Assembly: GCA_037074765.1 (NCBI GenBank)
Contig: JBAMDO010000065.1
Location: 124,001 to 188,000 of the forward strand
Direction of reading: 5' to 3'
From: Mansonella perstans
Lineage: Eukaryota > Nematoda > Chromadorea > Rhabditida > Onchocercidae
DNA: 64,000 nt
The notes beneath the pieces are model-generated. The model was not told the origin of the DNA and made no database searches. It saw only the letters and a list, made by a program, of their open reading frames with translations. This document shows, in pieces, positions 59,037 to 64,000 of this stretch (its first letter is position 1; each line of letters starts with the position of its first letter). The position numbers and the translations under genes are program-made.

Positions 59037-61839
59037 TAGTGATACCTAAGTATTTCGAAGGGGTTTCCTGATTTTTCTTTTTTATATAAATATTGCTCCT
59101 TTTAAAGTTCGAAAAGACAAAAAATTATTAACTGAATAATTTTTATGACATCTTTAAAAAAAAAATTTGAATGAAAAAATTGTATCATTGGTCGTAAATA
59201 TTTTATTTTATTTTATTTCATATTTCCTTTGTCATAATTTTTAGATATTTTTTTTTTAACCATTCCTGGCTTCACTATTGTTGTAATCCTGATCATTATT
59301 TTGCAATAAATTTGATTGGAAAAGTTTGCTCGATATTTTGTATAAATACTTTTGTGTCGTTAATGGAATATTAAAACTAAATTTCCAATTATTGTTTACC
59401 TCTTAGCATGATTTGCTATATCATCTTCAAAATATTTGCGTCTTTCAATTTCAAATTCTGCACCCATAAAAAAATCCAGGAAATATTCGTTGAAAGATTT
59501 GAATTACAGTGTTTTTCTCCTTTTTACTCAACTGATTTACTATAACTATCTGACGGTCACTGCCACTTCGTAGAGTGAAAATTTTATTGTAATTTTTGCA
59601 TTTTTAGTAAGTGGAATAATAAATGAAATATAACCATTAGTACATTTCCTTTTTTTTATAATTTCCAAACATTTTCTCATATCTCGTATATTAATCTAAG
59701 CTATGAAAAAGTGTTTTTATACCGCATTTTGATTATAACATCCGTAATTTGTTCAAACAGTAAAACATTGAAACTATTTTTTTGCTTCATCATATATCGA
59801 AATATAAAAAAAGAAAATGAAATGTGAAATTTTATTTCATTTTGAGTAGAATTCAACTGAACGAACTGATAGCAGTTTGAGTGCAGCTTATTGATGCATT
59901 GTTGATTAAAATAACAGGAACTATTTCTAATTTAAATTAAGAACTTCCGATATGAAATGAACATATTTTGGCTATATATTAAATACATTTCGACTTTTCT
60001 ACATATTTACCTAAAATTTGATAAATAATTCTTTTTTAAAAAAAGTAGTGAACTCATTCATTCATTTCTTCAATGATTACTTATTTCAATGATAAGCAAC
60101 TTTTTTTTTCGTAACTCAGTTAATCAATCATTGTGTTATATTTTCACAGTAAATTCCAATTTCATCCCTTCATTTTTCATTTCGTTTCAATACTGCAAAA
60201 ATGTTTTTGCTCTCTTTAGAGATAAAGCAATTATTGCATATTTTTTATGTATGCAATTAAAAAAAATAAATAACATTTAATTCTGTCATTTGAATTCTGA
60301 TAATTACAAATTAAGCATTGGAGAAATATTTCGGAAATTTAAAGCTACAAAACAAATTAAGAATATAGTTACGAATAGGAAGCACTTAAAAAGAAAGAAA
60401 TCACCGACTAATATTATCTAATTGAGAATTATCTGATTATGTCACAAAGAAATAGTTTGCATGGTGCTATAGTGAAGAACCAGGTATCCCATATTGAAGA
60501 AACCGAAATAAATTTAAATATTGTCGTGGAGTTTTTGTGAGGTCAATTGGTAGCCAACGGTTCAGACCAGGGATTGTTATTATTCTGCCGACCACCCGAA
60601 GTCGAGTTGAGTTGTATTGTGTTGAATTGTGTACACATCTCAAACTTGGGTAATTAAACCTCAAGCTTCGGTAGTTAGACTTCAAACTTGGGTAATTAAA
60701 CCCTTACCAGAAAAATTGGTCAATGCGAAATATAACGACAATACGAAGATCGCGACGCAAATTGAATAAGAAATTCAATAAAAAAATTAATACAATAAAA
60801 GCGTGGACAAAATGATACCAAACCGCTCGTTGAAATGAAAAAACAGAAAATGATATTTGTGGAAGGATTGACAGTTTATATAGGAGGAGAGGATGGAAGG
60901 GATTGATGGTTTTGTACAATGGTCAGAAGATCAAAATGGTAGGAGAGGAAGGATAGATAGATAGACAAGCAACTGCTAGTAAAGTATTTTTTTTTATGAC
61001 ATGAATACAAAAGACGTGAGTTTAGATAACACCAAAGAAACATGGGAAGTATATCTAAGGGTTGAATGGCTTAGAATCTCATTAACATTCATTCACAAGT
61101 TGATTTACTTATTGGAAGTTTCGCGATACAAAAGTTCGTGACAAATATCAGATAATTACGTCTTATTCTGTAATTGATTACGGAATATTGTATTTATTAT
61201 TTATTATTATTATTTATTTATTTAACTATTCAGTTAACTGTTTAATTATCATTTTTTCAAAGTAAAAACAATAAATTATTAAAATTGATGGGGAACATAG
61301 TTAATATCTAACACGAAACTTTGACTGAGCAGCTGATGAATTTAAAAAATTTAATTTCGTTAACGAAATTTTACCTACTGCTGATATCGTTTTTCGAAGG
61401 ATCATTCACCCACTTTTCCAGGACCACTTATTTTGTTGATAGGAAACTTATAAAGCCAGAAATTGGGAAAAAGCAAATAAGGAAAATTCGTCATCGAATA
61501 ATATAATCGAAAAAAAAAAATGGGTCCAACTAAATCAATTTTCATTGCGCGTACGCATATTGCTTCGAGCAATCTTGGTTGATTTCAGATTATGTTCCAT
61601 GATTCCATCATAATTCCATTTGCTAGGAACGTTGAATTGGATGCTAGATATTCACTTACACCTTTCTTTTGATATTGCTTATACCAATAGTACAAAAATT
61701 ACAGTCATTAAGAGTAGGCTTTGTATTGTCGAGTTTGACTTACTCGATGCTGCTGTTTGAATTCGTCATTGAGCAGCATTCCTAGTTCTTGAGGCTTCTT
61801 GTTGATCTGATTTTTCCATTAGGTTTACAGAAGTTGTCG
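59037..61839. other. Intergenic DNA downstream of the receptor gene
   Basis: No gene seen. The stretch 60480-60900 is less AT-rich than its surroundings and carries a 21-bp direct repeat (TCAAACTTGGGTAATTAAAC at 60640 and 60682). It could be a decayed mobile element, but I recognise no family. A TTATTATTTATT-type simple repeat lies at about 61190-61225. Confidence 0.4.
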
Positions 61840-63080
61840 GTTGAATTTCCGAACATTCTTCAGCATTACGTTTAAGGGGTATAATGCATTTATTGGTCTA
61901 GTGAGAAGTTTCCCGTGGACATCTCTACTAATGCACTTCTTGTCACTCCTTCTCTACCTTTCTTAAGTTCCTTTATCCTTGCGAGTTTCTACAAGCTTCA
62001 AGGCGTTTCTGTTTCATCTATTTATACGATTTCTTCTTGTTTTCGTTGACGATCCTTTTTGCTTTTAGGATTTACGTGTTCCTTTTGAGTTCTTTCCCTG
62101 AGGCTTGCTAAGTACTTTCGTTTCTATATTGCCCAAAATATATCGAGTTTTTTGAGTGTTCCCAATCAGTATTTGATTATCCATTTCCTCGTATCAAGAT
62201 TTCCTGATTTAAATTTGTTCTGATTGTCATTACCTGTTGGGATAATTAAGAATGTATAAAATTGATCGAGCGTATTGCTTTACAGTCATTGGAGTTAGTG
62301 TAAGTCAGCGGCCGAGCATTCAAGACACCCTCGATGTCTACGATCGTTATGAGTTCCCTTTCCCATAACAATTTTCTTCCAATAGCTCCTTTAACAGCCT
62401 TCTTCGTAGTCCTATCTGTCTCTCATAGATTCCACCACTCCAAAGAGCTCTCGATGTTATATTTTTTGCAAGTGATGCCGAAAACTCAATTCCCTCGATT
62501 CTGTCGTGTTTCGGTATTGCCTTATTGAAGTTTAGGTCATTGGAAAAAAATTCGCGAATATTGATCGCCGTATTCTTAAAGATATCCTTGACTTCGTAAT
62601 ATTTATTTATGGCTTCTCTTGTTCCACTTGCTGACAATATGACATTATCCACATATAAATATTTTCTTTAATTTTCGGCAATCTTTTGCTATATGGTCCT
62701 TTTAAGCAAATTCAGGCACTCATCGATTGTTTTCAAGCGCTTGATCCGATGCTTTGCCGTATGGTAAATTTGACATTCGTCATCACAATAATCCTTATTG
62801 TGAAATGAACAAAGTCTTCGTATTTTGTAACTTACAGAATATTTCCTTAAGTCTGTGATCTTTTATTACCGTTTGGCTTGAGCGCTTGATTGTTGCTAAA
62901 GCAGACATCTCTCCTCTAGTACTGCTTTGGTTGTAACTTGACTTCAACTCGGTTGATTTTCGTTGATATCCACTACTGGATGCTTGCATCTTTCAACTTT
63001 TGTTTTGACGGTTGTGCACTTTTTAGTATGGTGATAGGCATTCCGGCTCGTAGTATCAAAAAATTTGTTGGAACAATTTG
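61840..63080 (-). mobile_element. Decayed BEL/Pao retroelement: gag start, reverse transcriptase and integrase pieces
   Basis: On the minus strand, a primer-binding-like TACTACGAGCCGGAATGCC near 63036-63055 resembles the one at 41.26 kb and is followed by a gag-like, frame-broken stretch (62800-63030). At about 62500-62670 comes the Pao reverse transcriptase core YVDNVILSASGT...INKYYEVKDIF...INIREFFSNDLNFNK. It runs directly into integrase sequence (RALWSGGIYERQIGLRRRLL, then DIEGVLNARPLTYTNSNDC at about 62270-62335). The integrase C-terminal part follows (YLASLRERTQKEHV, LARIKELKKGREGVTRSALV, about 61890-62120). RNase H and the first part of integrase are deleted, and frameshifts are common. 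No intact LTR pair was confirmed. Confidence 0.8.
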
Positions 63081-64000
63081 AAGTGAATAGCTGTCGTTCG
63101 ACTGGGATACAAATTTTATTCGAATTGTAGTACCGCATTTATACAATACTGTTACCGTTAACAAGAGCGTAAACATACGACATATGGTAAGCAATAAATG
63201 CGATAAGATCGTAAATGAGGTTAAATAATATCGAAAAATGATGTTAGAAAGATTGGAGCCGGCGAAAAGCTCTAGTCGCTAATAAGCAGAGAGTTAAAAT
63301 CAGAACTGATCCACACTATAAAGAATGCAGGAAGGAGGAAGGGGCCATAATACAATAGCGTAATGTTATATGCAAGAATTTTGGGAGGTACGAAAACACA
63401 ATAGAAGAGAGGATAAACGACTTATTACTGTAAACACATAACGAAGCCATCTTTGGTATAATGGATTATTTTCCGGAAATATTCTTAACAATTGCTAATC
63501 TTATAAGTGTAACAACTAATCAGAGTATAGTGTTCATACCACTAATTTCTTCTAGCGAAACATTTCGATTATTTTTATACTATAAATTATTTCGCATTTC
63601 GCGACAATTGTATGTTAATAGGAAATACAAAAAAAAAAAAAAAGAAATGTTTTATCAGTTATAATTAACTTCTTACAATGAATAATCAACACTAATAAAT
63701 ACTATGAATGATTTATATAACAATGTATTTCTACAGGAAAAAAGAAAATTCAATTATGAGATACTTTTTTTTTAAAATTAAATTTTACAAATTGATGTGT
63801 AATATTATGAATATTGTGAATGTAATATTATGAATAATCCGATCTTAAGATTTTTTCAAGGTCTTCTAATGAACTATTTCGTTCATTAAATTGCCTTAAA
63901 CTACACTTGAATTGATGAATATATTGATGTGTATTTAAATGAACTTCCTTTTTATTTCAGATAAATTTTGTAAGCATCAAAATATTATTTCAACATAAAT
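63081..64000. other. Window end, possible LTR remnant then AT-rich DNA
   Basis: The first 200-300 bp, next to the primer-binding-like site, would be the LTR of the Pao remnant, but I found no matching copy at its other end. Nothing coding is supported to the end of the window. The + strand open frame at 63461-63664 ends in a lysine run from a poly-A tract. Confidence 0.35.

Noticed and set aside
60467..60919. Possible tRNA or small gene in the less AT-rich island
   Set aside because: The GGTTCAGACC-like word does not sit in a foldable cloverleaf that I can draw, and the frames lack motifs.

Overview
The window is nuclear DNA of a nematode, most probably a filarial species (Onchocercidae). 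The DNA is very AT-rich. Genes are broken into many short exons with GT-AG introns, and several start just downstream of a trans-splice-like acceptor (TTTCAG/TTATAG followed by 4 to 32 nt and ATG). The best matches are nematode orthologues, and the retroelement remains are BEL/Pao type. The species assignment is inference. I found no tRNA, rRNA, CRISPR or bacterial operon. Most long open frames here are AT-rich noise or shadows, so gene models were built exon by exon from splice phase and family motifs.

Layout. 1-3.6 kb: low-complexity intergenic DNA. 3.67-11.98 kb (+): a complete novel protein kinase C of the epsilon/PKC-1 type (C2, pseudosubstrate, two C1 domains, kinase, AGC tail) in 17 exons. 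14.65-18.42 kb (-): a small, lysine-rich protein of unknown function with an N-myristoylation signature. 19.77-20.84 kb (-): COA3/CCDC56, a cytochrome c oxidase assembly factor. 21.62-32.58 kb (-): a 28-exon MAP3K of the MEKK4/MTK1 family, about 1437 aa with all splice phases matching. One of its introns (24473-25090) is filled by a nuclear copy of mitochondrial nad4 (a NUMT).

34-46.8 kb: two tandem, intron-rich, divergent HSP70 genes (-). They are about 7.7 kb apart and share flanking DNA. A decayed BEL/Pao retroelement lies between them. Both proteins keep the ATPase core residues but lack the EEVD tail and end in a hydrophobic segment. The 45 kb copy has a mutated splice donor. A further HSP70 relic lies at 48.4-48.8 kb.

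50.3-53.3 kb (-): a PP1-type phosphatase pseudogene that keeps its introns but has stops in or near catalytic motifs. 54.81-55.91 kb: a foldback element with long terminal inverted repeats. 56.15-59.04 kb (+): a complete 7-exon serpentine receptor. 61.84-63.08 kb (-): a second decayed BEL/Pao element, with reverse transcriptase fused by deletion to integrase.

The intact genes fit signalling and maintenance roles: a diacylglycerol-responsive kinase, a stress MAP3K, a GPCR, a respiratory-chain assembly factor and chaperones. I see no operon linking them. I found no clearly new biological system. The most notable items are the intronic nad4 insertion, the HSP70 tandem pair with its odd tails and broken donor, and the myristoylated orphan protein.
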